Shown: piece by piece, positions 26,603 to 36,390 of the stretch
Layout of the letters: every line of letters begins with the position of its first letter
Position numbering within the stretch: the first letter of the stretch is position 1
Assembly: GCF_900091575.1 (NCBI RefSeq)
Contig: NZ_FMCR01000005.1
Location: 434,001 to 498,000, forward strand
Origin: Micromonospora saelicesensis
GTDB taxonomy: Bacteria > Actinomycetota > Actinomycetes > Mycobacteriales > Micromonosporaceae
Direction of reading: 5' to 3'
DNA: 64,000 nucleotides
The notes under the pieces: model-generated
The model's database searches: none
Told to the model about the DNA's origin: nothing
Seen by the model: only the letters and a program-made list of their open reading frames with translations
Program-made: the position numbers and the translations under genes

Positions 26603-29600
26603 GTGACGACCAGCTACCCGGTCGGCGGTGGATCGTGGGGGCCGGGGCCCGGCTCCCGGTGGCGCGGCTCCGCCGACCCGACCGGCGCCGGCACTCCCGG
26701 CGGAGCGGGTGGGGCATTCGGACCGGGCGGGCCGCCGACCGACGCGACCGGCGCCGCGCCGCCGCCGGCCGGTCGGGGCACGACCGGACCGGGACTCGGC
26801 GGACCGGCGATCAGCCTGCCCACCGGCGGCGGCGCGATCCGGGCCATCGGCGAGACGTTCGCCGCCCACCCGGTCACCGGGACCGGCGGCATGTCCGTTC
26901 CCATCCCGGTCAGCGGCGGCCGGTCCGGGTTCCAACCCGACCTGACGCTCAGCTACGACTCGGGAGCCGGAAACGGCCCGTTCGGCCTCGGCTGGCAGCT
27001 GCCCGTGCCGGCCATCAGCCGGCGCACCGACCGTGGCCTGCCCCGCTACGACGACACCGACACCTTCCTGCTGTCCGGAGAGGACGACCTGATCCCGGTG
27101 CCCGGCGGCACTCCGGTCGCCGGGCACACGGTGCAGCGGTTCCGGCCACGGATCGAGGGGGCGTTCGCCCGCATCGAGCGGTGGACCCGGGACTCCGACG
27201 GTGACGTGCACTGGCGCACCCTGTCCGGGTCGAACCTGCTGGCCGTGTACGGCCGCGACGGCAGTTCCCGCATCGGCCTGGGCGGGCGGGTGCACACCTG
27301 GCTGCTCTGCGAGACCCGCGACGATCGGGGCAACGGTGTCACCTACACCTACAAGGCCGAGGACGCCGTCGGCCTGGACCTGGACCGGCCGCACGAACGG
27401 CACCGCACCGACCGGAACGCCAACCGCTACCTCAAGTCGGTGCGTTACGGCAACACCGTGCCGCTGCTCGACCCCGACGGCCGACGCCCGGTGGACCTGA
27501 CGCCGGCCCAGATCGCCGACGCCGGTTGGCTGTTCGAGGTGGTGCTCGACTACGGCGAGCACCACCCGGACACCCCGTCACCTGCTGACACCGGGGACTG
27601 GACCTGCCGGCCGGACCCGTTCTCCACCTACCGCGCGGGATTCGAGGTCCGCACCTATCGGCTGTGCCGCCGGATCCTGATGTTCCACCACTTCCCGGAC
27701 GAGCCGGAGGTGGGCGCGGACTGCCTGGTCCGCGCGGTGGAGCTGGAATACGCCGCCGGGCCGGTGCTGTCCACCCTGGTCGAGGTGACCCAGCGCGGCT
27801 ACGCCCCGGCCGCCGGTGGCGGGCACACCAGCGCCGCACTGCCCCCGGTGACCTTCGAATACACACCGGCCACCATCGCGGCGACCACCCGGGAACTGGA
27901 GCGGGGCAGCCTGGAGAACCTGCCGGCCGGCGTGGACGGGCGGACCGAGCTGTGGGTGGACCTGGACGGGGAAGGACTCGCCGGGGTGCTGACCGGGCAC
28001 GAGGGCGCCCTCTACTACCGGCCGAACCTCGGCGCCGGCCGGATCGGTCCGGTCGCCGCGCTGCCCACCGTGCCGTCGCTGACCGACCTGGCCGGCGGAC
28101 GCCAGCAACTGGTCGACGTGAACGGTGACGGCCGGATCGAGCTGGTCCAGCTCGGCACCGTACCGGCGGGTTTCGTCCGCCGCACCGACGACGCCGGCTG
28201 GTCCGGCTTCCAGCCGTTTCGCGAGCTGCCCGCCGTCGACTGGGCCAGCCCCGACCTGCTGTTGCTGGACCTCACCGGGGACGGCCGGGCCGACCTGCTG
28301 ATCGCCGGCGACACCGTGCTGGCCTGGCACGAGTCGTTGGCCGAGGCGGGGTACGGCCCGGCGCGACCCGCGCTCTGGCCCGCGGACGAGGACCGTGGGC
28401 CGCGGCTGCTGCGCTCCGACGACCGGCAGAGCATCTTCCTCGCCGACATGTCCGGAGACGGGCTCACCGACCTGGTCCGGGTCCGCGACGGTTCCGTCTG
28501 CTACTGGCCCAACGTCGGCTACGGACGATTCGGCGCCACTGTCGAGATGGACGACGCGCCGTGGTTCGCCGGGCTGGACGAGTTCGACCCGGCCCGGGTG
28601 CTCCTCACCGACGTGGACGGCACCGGCGCGATGGACCTGTGCTACCTGGGCCGGCGGGAGATCCGGCTCTGGTACAACCAGTCCGGCAACAGCTGGTCGC
28701 CCCCCTTGGAGCTGCCCGACCTGCCGCATGTCACGCCCGATTCGACGGTGACCGTGACCGACCTGCTGGGTGCCGGCACCGGCTGCCTGGTGTGGTCGTC
28801 ACCGCTGCCCGGCGACGCCGCCGGCCCGGTGCGCTACCTGAATCTGGCCGCCGACGGCAAGCCGCACCTGCTCACCCGGGTGGTGAACAACCTGGGCGGC
28901 GAGACCACCATCCGGTACGCCGCTTCCACCGCCTTCCAACTGGCCGACCGGCGAGCCGGCCAGCCGTGGGTCACCAGGCTGCCGTTCCCGGTGCAGGTCG
29001 TCGAGCGGGTGGAACAGGTGGACCGGATCACCGGGACCCGGCTGGTCACCGCCTACCGCTACCACCACGGGCACTACGACGGCGTCGAGCGGGAGTTCGC
29101 CGGCTTCGGCATGGTCGAGCAGATCGACGGCGAGTCGTTCGTGGACCACGTGTTGGGCGTCGAGGCGGTCGACGGGAACCAGGACACCTCGCCCGAGCTG
29201 TTCCAGCCACCTGTCACCACGAAGACCTGGTACCACACCGGCGCCCCGGTCGACCTGTCCGCCGAGTGGTACTCCGGCCGGCACCTGCCCACCGCGGAGC
29301 TGCCGACCGGAGTCTCCGCCACGGAGCTGCGGGAGAGCCGGCGGGCGTTGCGCGGCCTGCCGCTGCGGCAGGAGGTGTACTCGTACGACGGGAGTGCCGC
29401 GCAGGAGCACCCGTACGGGGTGGTCGAGCAGACCTACCAGGTGCAGCGGCTGGACGCGCGGGTGTTCGTCGCCGTCGAGCGGGAGGCGGTCAGCCTCTCC
29501 TACGACCGGGAGCCGGACGAGCCTCGGATCAGCCACCGGCTCAACCTGGTCCTCGGCCCGTACGGCACCGTCGTCCAGGCCGCCGCGGTGGTCTACGGCC

Positions 29601-32600
29601 GCACCACGCCCGACCCGGAACTGCCCGCCGAGGTGACCGCCGAACAGCGGCGCCGCCACGTCACGTACGGCGAGCAGCGGTACACCCCGGACATCGACGA
29701 GACGCTGCCGGTGCCGGCGTACCGGATCCGCGCCGCGTACGAGGCGGTCGGGCACGAACTCACCGGGCTGGCCCCGGCCGGCCCACTGTTCACCCGCGCC
29801 GAACTGCTCGCCGGGTTCACCGCGGCCACCCCGATCGGGTACGAGGTGGTGGCCGACGAGGTCAGCGCGCAGCGGCGGTTGCTGTCCCGGTCGCAGGTGC
29901 GGTTCCGGGACAACGTGCTGACGCCGCTGCCGGCCGGTCAGTGGGACAGCCTGGGGCTGGGGCACCAGACGTACCACCTTGCCTTCACCCCGGCCGCGCT
30001 GGCCGCCGGCTACGGCACGGCGGTGACGGGCGCGGACCTGACCGCCGCCGGCTACGTGCACCTCGACGGCGGCCCGGACTGGTGGATACCGTCCGGCGAG
30101 CTGCGCTATCCCGCCGATCCCGCCGCGCACTTCTACCTGTCCAACGGGGCCCGGGACGCGCTGGGAATGGCGACGGCGGTCACCTTCGACGGCTACCACC
30201 TGCTCACCGAGCGGGTGACCATCGACCAGGCGGCCTGGTCGGTCACCACCGCGGTCAACAACTACCTGGTGCTCGGCCCGAGCCTCGTCACCGACCCGAA
30301 CGGGCAGCGCCGCGCGGTGCGCTACGACGAGTTGGGTCGGGTGGTGGCCTCGGCGCTGCTCGGCCGGCCCGGCGCCGGGGACGGCGACACGCTCGACGAT
30401 CCGACGTTGACGTTCACCTACGACCCGTTCAACTGGATGGTCAACGGCCAGCCCGCGTACAGCCGGGGCCGGCACCGGGAACGGCACGGCCCGACCAACC
30501 CGCGCTGGCTGGAGAGCTACGAGTACAGCACCGGCACCGGTGGTGTGGCGATCACGAAGTCGCGGGTGCATCCGGGCAAGGCCCTGGAGGTGGGTGAGGA
30601 CGGGGTGGCCGTCGAGGTGGACGCCGACCCGCGCTGGGTCGGCACCGGCCGTACGGTGGTCAACAACAAGGGCAACCCGGTGAAGCGGTACCAGCCCTAC
30701 TTCAGCACCACCCACGAGTACGAGGACGCGGCGGCGCTGCGCGAGATCGGCGCCACCGCGATCCGCTACTACGACCCGCTGGGCCGGGCCGTGCTGACCC
30801 GCTATCCGGACGGCACCCTCAGCCGGGTCGAGTCCACGGCCTGGTCGCACCGGTTGTTCGACGCCAACGACACGGTGCTCGACAGCCAGTGGTACGCCGA
30901 GCGGGGCAGCCCGGCCATGTCCGATCCGGAACCGACCGACCCGGCCACCCGCGCCGCGTGGCTCGCCGCCGGGCACGCCGGCACGCCCTCCGTGATCCAC
31001 TTCGACAGCCTGGGCCGGGCCGTCTACACGGTGGCCGACCGGGGCGCCGGTCAGCGGTTCGGCGTTCGCACCAGGGGAGACCTCACCGGCCGGTCCTCGG
31101 ACGGGTACGACGCGCTGGGCCGGCACATCGCCAACGCGGTTACCGCCATGCACGGCGCGGGAGTGCGGTCGTGGAGCGCGGAGAAGGGCGAGCGGTGGGT
31201 GTTCCAGGACGTTCTCGGCGGGGTGCGCCGGATCTGGGACGAACACGGCCGGACCTTCCGCACCACGTACGACGCCCTGCACCGGCCCGTCGGCCTGTAC
31301 GTCAGCGAGTCCGCCGGCGCGGAGCGCTGCGTGCAGTACGTGGTCTTCGGCGACCGGCATCCGGACGCGGTGACGCTGGGCCTGCACGGCGTGCCGTACC
31401 TGGTGTTCGACCCGGCGGGCCAGGTGCGGGTGCCCGAGGTGGACTTCAAGGGCAACCCGCGCCGCGCCGAACGGAGACTCGCCACCGATCACGTCGACGG
31501 CCCGGACTGGTCGCCGGTGGCCGCCGCGCCCGACCACGCCGCGCTGCTGGCCGCCGCGGCGCCACTGCTGGAGAGCGAGGTCTTCGGCACCGCCGCCGAG
31601 TACGACGCGGTGAACCGCCCGACAGTGGTCACCCTGCCCGACGCCACCGAGCTACGACCGACCTACCTCGAGGGCGGCATGCTGGGCCGGCTCACCGCCC
31701 GGCTGCGCGGCCAGGGCGCGGAGGTGGAGTTCCTGTCCGAGCAGGACTACGACGCGCTGGGCCGGCGGCGGTTCGCCCGGCACGGCAACGGGCTGGTCAC
31801 CGAGTACTTCTACGACCCGACAACGTTCCGGTTGGAACGTCTGCTCACCGCCGGGGTGCGCGACCTGCGCTACACCTACGACCCGGTGGGCAACCTCACC
31901 CGGGTGGCCGAGCCGGGCACGCCCACCTTCTTCGGCAACGCGGCGGTGCCGGCCGCCAGCGACTACGCGTACGACCCGCTCTACCAGTTGATCCGGGCGA
32001 GTGGACGGGAGCTGGCCGGGGCGCCGAACGACGCGATCCGCGACCAGACCGACGTGCCGCCCGCCGGAAGCCTCACCGATGCCGGCGCGGTACGTGCCTA
32101 CACCGAGGAGTACGAGTACGACCCGCTGGGCAACCTCACAGTGCTCCGGCACCGCTTCCGGACGCAGGCCGGGGTGGGTGCCGGCTGGACCCGGCACCAC
32201 CGGTACGCGTACCAGGACGACCCGGCCGACGCCACGAACCGGCTGGCGGCCACGAGCCTGCCCGGCGACGCCGACGGCGGCCCCTACTCGGCCTTGTACG
32301 CGCACGACGCCGTCGGCAACCTGACCGTCATGCCGCACCTGCCGGCCCTGGAGTGGAACGTCCACGACCAGCTCCGCCGGGTCGACCTCGGCGGCGGTGG
32401 CGAAGCCCGGTTCGTCTACGCCGCGAGCGGGCAGCGGCTGCGCAAGGTCGTGGACCGGCCGGGCAGTGTCCAACTTGAATGGATCTTCCTGGGTGCCGTC
32501 ACCGTGTTCCGGCGGCGCAACCGGGTCACCGGCACCCTCCAGCACGAACGGTGGACCACCACGATCGCCGACGACACCGGCCCGGTGGCTCAGGTGGACG

Positions 32601-34255
32601 TCAAGACCGTCGACGTCGGCGGCTTCGACCCGGCCAACCCGCTCGGCGTTCCGCTGATCCGTTACCAGCTCACCAACCACCTCGGCTCGGCCACGCTGGA
32701 GACCGACGCGGCCGGGGTGCTCATCTCCTACGAGGAGTACCACCCGTACGGCACTACCGCGTACCGCTACGGCCGGCCGGGCGCCGACCTCAGCCTGAAG
32801 CGGTACCGCTTCGGCGGGCACGAGGTGGACGAGGAAACCGGCTTCTGCTACGCCGGGGCCCGGTACTACGTGCCGTGGCTGGGCAGATGGGCGAGCAGCG
32901 ATCCGGGCGGCTTCGCCGACGGGGGCAACCTGTTCCGGTACTGCCGCAACAATCCGGTGGGAATGGTCGACCCGTCCGGGTTCAAGCCCACCACTGTCAA
33001 GGGGCCGGAAACCCACGACATCTCCATCACGGAGTCCCACTTCACCGGGTCCGAGAACCCCACGGTGGAGGACTTTCGCCGCTATCTCAGCAGCCACGGC
33101 GCGACCCTCGATCCACGGATCAACAACAAGAACTCGGTCATCTACTACCAGGCCAACGTCACCCTCAACCTGGAGGGAGGCAACTGGTCCGAGCACCCGG
33201 GCGGCACCTGGGTGCTGCACGCCGTACTGCCGCCTCCGGCACCACCGAAGCCGAAACCGGCGCCGCCTCCGCCGCCACCGGAGCCGCCACCGGCCGAGCC
33301 GCCGCCACCCGCGCCGGCCCCGCCACCCGAACCGCCGCCGGCCGCGCCGCCGGCCGACTCCGCCGGCAAGGCGCCGGCCGCACCCGGCGCCGTCGGGGGG
33401 GCCGCCGCGCACACCGCGCCCGCCGCCGAGAAGTTCATCTGGAACTTCAAGTTCAAGGGCGGCCGGGGGACGTTCCGCGGCAACATCCTCGAATGGCTGT
33501 ACGGCATGCCGTGGCGCGACAACACGGCGAACTTCGACCTGGAGACCAGCACCGCGGTCAAGCAGATCAAGTCGACCGACAGGTACGGCAAGGCCGGCGA
33601 CATCGCCCGGTCGGCGACCCGGGACGCCGACCGGGCGGTCCGGGCCAACCCGAGCATGGCCGGCAAGCGATCCCAGGCCGTCATCATCACCGAGACCGAC
33701 GCACCGGCCAGCGCCGGAAACGCGATCCGCACGGCGACCAACCCGGGACGCGGGCGGAAGATCCCGGCCAGTGCCACGGCACCGGAGCACGTGCGTGGAC
33801 TGCCGGGCCGGACCGGCATGCTCGGCAAAGGGCTCGGCGTCGTCGGGTTCGGCCTGTCGGCGTTCGCCCTGTGGGGCGACTACCAGCACGGCGACTGGGA
33901 GATGGGCGTCGGTGACGCGCTCGGCGCGGTCGGCGGTGGCCTTGAGCTGTACGCCATCGCCGTGCCCGGTGCCACTGTCGCCACCGTCAGCGCGATGACC
34001 GCCGGACTGGTGATCGGTGGCATCGGTCTGGCCGCCGTCTCGTACGTCAGCATGAACCGGGCCGCCGAGGCCGGCGACACGCCCGGGGTGGTGGCCGGTG
34101 GCGTCGGCATCGGGGCGGGTCTGGCCATCGCCGCGGGTGCCATCGGCATCGCGGCCGGCAGCGTGGTGATCGCTCCGGTCGTGCTCGTGGTCGGCATCGT
34201 CGCCGCCATCGGCGTGGGGATCTTCCACGCAGGCCGCTACTTCGACTGGTGGTGA
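26603..34255 (+). CDS. TcB-TcC fusion toxin: SpvB, TcdB-mid, Rhs shell and variable C-terminal effector
   Basis: A 2550-residue protein with GTG start 9 bp after the TcA stop. It has an SpvB domain (about 70-380: GTGGMSVPIPVSGGRSGF), FG-GAP/VCBS and TcdB-mid regions (about 400-1000), then the YD/Rhs shell up to the core LGRWASSDPGGF...NNPVGMVDPSGF. The conserved DPSGF at 2123-2127 marks autocleavage, so residues 2128-2550 are the releasable effector. That tail has a proline-rich linker (about 2210-2250), a nuclease-like block at about 2277-2360 (RGNILEWLYG, then FDLET and QIKSTD, like a PD-(D/E)xK variant), and a glycine-rich hydrophobic stretch at about 2410-2545. No immunity gene follows. 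The effector call is inference. Confidence 0.9.
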   Translation: MTTSYPVGGGSWGPGPGSRWRGSADPTGAGTPGGAGGAFGPGGPPTDATGAAPPPAGRGTTGPGLGGPAISLPTGGGAIRAIGETFAAHPVTGTGGMSVPIPVSGGRSGFQPDLTLSYDSGAGNGPFGLGWQLPVPAISRRTDRGLPRYDDTDTFLLSGEDDLIPVPGGTPVAGHTVQRFRPRIEGAFARIERWTRDSDGDVHWRTLSGSNLLAVYGRDGSSRIGLGGRVHTWLLCETRDDRGNGVTYTYKAEDAVGLDLDRPHERHRTDRNANRYLKSVRYGNTVPLLDPDGRRPVDLTPAQIADAGWLFEVVLDYGEHHPDTPSPADTGDWTCRPDPFSTYRAGFEVRTYRLCRRILMFHHFPDEPEVGADCLVRAVELEYAAGPVLSTLVEVTQRGYAPAAGGGHTSAALPPVTFEYTPATIAATTRELERGSLENLPAGVDGRTELWVDLDGEGLAGVLTGHEGALYYRPNLGAGRIGPVAALPTVPSLTDLAGGRQQLVDVNGDGRIELVQLGTVPAGFVRRTDDAGWSGFQPFRELPAVDWASPDLLLLDLTGDGRADLLIAGDTVLAWHESLAEAGYGPARPALWPADEDRGPRLLRSDDRQSIFLADMSGDGLTDLVRVRDGSVCYWPNVGYGRFGATVEMDDAPWFAGLDEFDPARVLLTDVDGTGAMDLCYLGRREIRLWYNQSGNSWSPPLELPDLPHVTPDSTVTVTDLLGAGTGCLVWSSPLPGDAAGPVRYLNLAADGKPHLLTRVVNNLGGETTIRYAASTAFQLADRRAGQPWVTRLPFPVQVVERVEQVDRITGTRLVTAYRYHHGHYDGVEREFAGFGMVEQIDGESFVDHVLGVEAVDGNQDTSPELFQPPVTTKTWYHTGAPVDLSAEWYSGRHLPTAELPTGVSATELRESRRALRGLPLRQEVYSYDGSAAQEHPYGVVEQTYQVQRLDARVFVAVEREAVSLSYDREPDEPRISHRLNLVLGPYGTVVQAAAVVYGRTTPDPELPAEVTAEQRRRHVTYGEQRYTPDIDETLPVPAYRIRAAYEAVGHELTGLAPAGPLFTRAELLAGFTAATPIGYEVVADEVSAQRRLLSRSQVRFRDNVLTPLPAGQWDSLGLGHQTYHLAFTPAALAAGYGTAVTGADLTAAGYVHLDGGPDWWIPSGELRYPADPAAHFYLSNGARDALGMATAVTFDGYHLLTERVTIDQAAWSVTTAVNNYLVLGPSLVTDPNGQRRAVRYDELGRVVASALLGRPGAGDGDTLDDPTLTFTYDPFNWMVNGQPAYSRGRHRERHGPTNPRWLESYEYSTGTGGVAITKSRVHPGKALEVGEDGVAVEVDADPRWVGTGRTVVNNKGNPVKRYQPYFSTTHEYEDAAALREIGATAIRYYDPLGRAVLTRYPDGTLSRVESTAWSHRLFDANDTVLDSQWYAERGSPAMSDPEPTDPATRAAWLAAGHAGTPSVIHFDSLGRAVYTVADRGAGQRFGVRTRGDLTGRSSDGYDALGRHIANAVTAMHGAGVRSWSAEKGERWVFQDVLGGVRRIWDEHGRTFRTTYDALHRPVGLYVSESAGAERCVQYVVFGDRHPDAVTLGLHGVPYLVFDPAGQVRVPEVDFKGNPRRAERRLATDHVDGPDWSPVAAAPDHAALLAAAAPLLESEVFGTAAEYDAVNRPTVVTLPDATELRPTYLEGGMLGRLTARLRGQGAEVEFLSEQDYDALGRRRFARHGNGLVTEYFYDPTTFRLERLLTAGVRDLRYTYDPVGNLTRVAEPGTPTFFGNAAVPAASDYAYDPLYQLIRASGRELAGAPNDAIRDQTDVPPAGSLTDAGAVRAYTEEYEYDPLGNLTVLRHRFRTQAGVGAGWTRHHRYAYQDDPADATNRLAATSLPGDADGGPYSALYAHDAVGNLTVMPHLPALEWNVHDQLRRVDLGGGGEARFVYAASGQRLRKVVDRPGSVQLEWIFLGAVTVFRRRNRVTGTLQHERWTTTIADDTGPVAQVDVKTVDVGGFDPANPLGVPLIRYQLTNHLGSATLETDAAGVLISYEEYHPYGTTAYRYGRPGADLSLKRYRFGGHEVDEETGFCYAGARYYVPWLGRWASSDPGGFADGGNLFRYCRNNPVGMVDPSGFKPTTVKGPETHDISITESHFTGSENPTVEDFRRYLSSHGATLDPRINNKNSVIYYQANVTLNLEGGNWSEHPGGTWVLHAVLPPPAPPKPKPAPPPPPPEPPPAEPPPPAPAPPPEPPPAAPPADSAGKAPAAPGAVGGAAAHTAPAAEKFIWNFKFKGGRGTFRGNILEWLYGMPWRDNTANFDLETSTAVKQIKSTDRYGKAGDIARSATRDADRAVRANPSMAGKRSQAVIITETDAPASAGNAIRTATNPGRGRKIPASATAPEHVRGLPGRTGMLGKGLGVVGFGLSAFALWGDYQHGDWEMGVGDALGAVGGGLELYAIAVPGATVATVSAMTAGLVIGGIGLAAVSYVSMNRAAEAGDTPGVVAGGVGIGAGLAIAAGAIGIAAGSVVIAPVVLVVGIVAAIGVGIFHAGRYFDWW

Positions 34256-34294
34256 CCCAGGTTTCCCGGGGGCCACGTCGGCGATACTGTCGGC

Positions 34295-35134
34295 GTGGAG
34301 TACGTGTCCAGAGTGCCGCGACCGCCGCTGGACGGGCTGATCGACGACCTTTACTACCTGGAGGGTGCGCGGCCGTACGCCCGGCTGACGCTGCCGGCAA
34401 GTCCGGCGGCGTTCCTCATCGTCAACCTCGGGGCACCGTTTCGCATTCGTGCCGGCACCGACGTCGAGACGGCCGAGTACGCCGACGGCTGCGTGGTCAC
34501 CACGCCCACCCGCGCGTTCGAGTTCGGCTACCCACTCCGGACCCGGTCCGTCGGCGTGCACTTCAAGCCGTGGGGGCCGGCACCGTTCCTGCCGATGCCC
34601 GCAGCGGAGCTGTGTGACCGGCCGGTGACGGTGGAGCAGGTCTGGGGCCGACCTGCCGTTGCTGAGCTGCGAGACCGGCTGGCTACGGCCGAGGGACCTC
34701 ACGAGATGCTGACGCTGCTCGAGGAGGAGCTGACGCGCCGGCTGGGCGAGGCGGCCGGCCTGGGGCTGGTCCGCCACACGAGCCGCATCATCGCCGCGAC
34801 CAGCGGTGCGGTGGCGATCGACGACCTGAGGGTTTCCGCCGGTGTCAGCAGCACTCACCTGGCACAGCGGTTCAAGGAGCTCATCGGCGTCACGCCGAAG
34901 CGGTTGGCCCGCACCTACCGCTTCGCCGCCACCGTGCTCTCGATCAACCCCGCCGAACCGATCGACTGGGCCGACCTCGCCGGTAGCGCCGGCTATTTCG
35001 ACCAGGCCCACTTCGGCCACGAGTTCCGGGCCTTCACCGGGCTCACACCGACCCGGTACGTCGAGATCAGGCGGCGGTTTCTGCGCGAACATCCCGGCCA
35101 CGTGCTGGACGGCTGGCCGCTACCGACCGATTGA
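34295..35134 (+). CDS. AraC-family transcriptional regulator with DUF6597-type N-terminus
   Basis: A 279-residue protein starting at GTG 34295. The N-terminal half (about 1-150) is the small-molecule-binding DUF6597 domain (VGVHFKPWGPAPFLPMPAAEL). The C-terminal AraC HTH spans about 175-275, with the first helix-turn-helix IDDLRVSAGVSSTHLAQRF and the second DLAGSAGYFDQAHFGHEFRAFTG. The ligand is unknown. It lies 39 bp after the Tc toxin and 67 bp before a DHFR-like gene. It could control either, but no operator is evident. Confidence 0.88.
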   Translation: MEYVSRVPRPPLDGLIDDLYYLEGARPYARLTLPASPAAFLIVNLGAPFRIRAGTDVETAEYADGCVVTTPTRAFEFGYPLRTRSVGVHFKPWGPAPFLPMPAAELCDRPVTVEQVWGRPAVAELRDRLATAEGPHEMLTLLEEELTRRLGEAAGLGLVRHTSRIIAATSGAVAIDDLRVSAGVSSTHLAQRFKELIGVTPKRLARTYRFAATVLSINPAEPIDWADLAGSAGYFDQAHFGHEFRAFTGLTPTRYVEIRRRFLREHPGHVLDGWPLPTD

Positions 35135-35201
35135 TTCCTTACAAGAGCGACAGCCCACGAAACTCTAGCCTGAGGGCATCCCCAAGCAGAGGAGCGCGCC
35201 C

Positions 35202-35783
35202 ATGGGCGAAGTAGTCCTGTACAGCTCGGTGTCGGTGGACGGCTTCATCGCGGACGAGAACGACCAGCCCGGACCGCTGTTCGACTGGTTGACCAGCGGT
35301 GACGTCCCGTTGGACGAAAGCGGCGTGTTGAAGGTGTCACAAGCGTCCTACGACCACACCCGGCCGTACTGGGACCAGATCGGGGTGACGATCGCCGGCC
35401 GCCACGTCTTCGACCTGACCGACGGCTGGGACGGGAAGCCGCCGAGCGGGGTCGACCACGTGGTCGTCGTGACGCACCGGCCGAAGCCCGAGGGCTGGGA
35501 CCCCGAGGCGCCGTTTCACTTCGTCGACGGCGTCAAGGCAGCAGTGGCCAAGGCGCAGGAGCTCGCTGGTGACCGCATCGTCGAGGTCGCCGCTGGCGAC
35601 GTCGGCGGACAGGTGCTTGCGGCGGGCCTGGTCGACGAGGTGCGCATGGACGTCGTACCCGTGGTGTTCGGGTCCGGCAAGCGCTACTTCGGGTCGGTCC
35701 ACGCCCAGCACCTGTTGGAGGATCCTGACGTGGTGATTCAGGGCCACCGGGTGCTTCACCTGCGCTATCGGGTGCGCCGTTGA
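35202..35783 (+). CDS. Dihydrofolate reductase-family (RibD C-terminal-like) protein
   Basis: A 193-residue protein of the YwjB/RibD-C family. The opening VVLYSSVSVDGFIADENDQPG is the NADPH/substrate loop, TIAGRHVFDLTDGW matches the GR-x-T/V-F motif, and EVAAGDVGGQVLAAGLVDEVRMDVVPVVFGSGKRYF is the characteristic G-G-x-x-x-x-Q-x-L-x-x-x-L-V-D-E segment. Such stand-alone proteins are predicted NADPH-dependent reductases of undefined substrate; they are not true folate reductases. It probably forms a unit with the AraC gene upstream. Confidence 0.88.
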   Translation: MGEVVLYSSVSVDGFIADENDQPGPLFDWLTSGDVPLDESGVLKVSQASYDHTRPYWDQIGVTIAGRHVFDLTDGWDGKPPSGVDHVVVVTHRPKPEGWDPEAPFHFVDGVKAAVAKAQELAGDRIVEVAAGDVGGQVLAAGLVDEVRMDVVPVVFGSGKRYFGSVHAQHLLEDPDVVIQGHRVLHLRYRVRR

Positions 35784-36390
35784 CCGATCTGAGCGGGCTG
35801 GCGGGTCGCGCGGTGGGGAAGAGTCCGAAGTGACGCTCCTGCCTACTCCTGCCCCGACCTGACCACCCAACCCGCCTGGAGGGCCTCGGCCTGGAGGTCG
35901 CGGGCCGGCTGATCGAGTCCGATGGGCTGTGCCAAGCGTCCGTTAGCCGCGGGTGCGCCTTGTGATGCGGGTCTGGGCGGCGAGGCTGATGAGCGTGAGG
36001 AGGACCGTCAACGCGGTGTAGCAGACGACTGCCGGCACCTCGCCGAGAGGGCCTACGAGCTGCCCCTCGATGACGATTGGTAGCCCGAAGCGGCTCCTAC
36101 GCGCATTCGGCGTCGGCGGCGTCAGTGGCGAGACCGACAGGTGCCGCAATCTTGCTTTTTTACCGGTTCAAAGCCGTCGACCGTCACCGCCTGCTCACAA
36201 GGGACGTGGCAACGGGTGCAACTCCAAGCTTGACCCTGGGTGCTGTGAAGCAGAACCTCTATCCTGGTGGATCACGTGTAGACAGCGCTTGGCCTCACCG
36301 TATTCACTTGCTTCTGGCGCAGGCGTCGATGGAATTCGTCACAACGGTCAGGATCTTCGCTCCAAAGTCAAGAACGAAATAGACAAGACA
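35784..36390. other. Transition region at the island edge, with a possible membrane-protein fragment
   Basis: About 600 bp with no intact gene. On the minus strand 35943-36149 reads a short frame with one strong hydrophobic helix (VCYTALTVLLTLISLAAQTR) ending in TRRTRG and a stop. This looks like the C-terminus of a polytopic transporter whose upstream part is gone. Base composition shifts towards AT from about 36150, marking the edge of the aldo/keto reductase and PfkB-TIR island. Confidence 0.4.
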
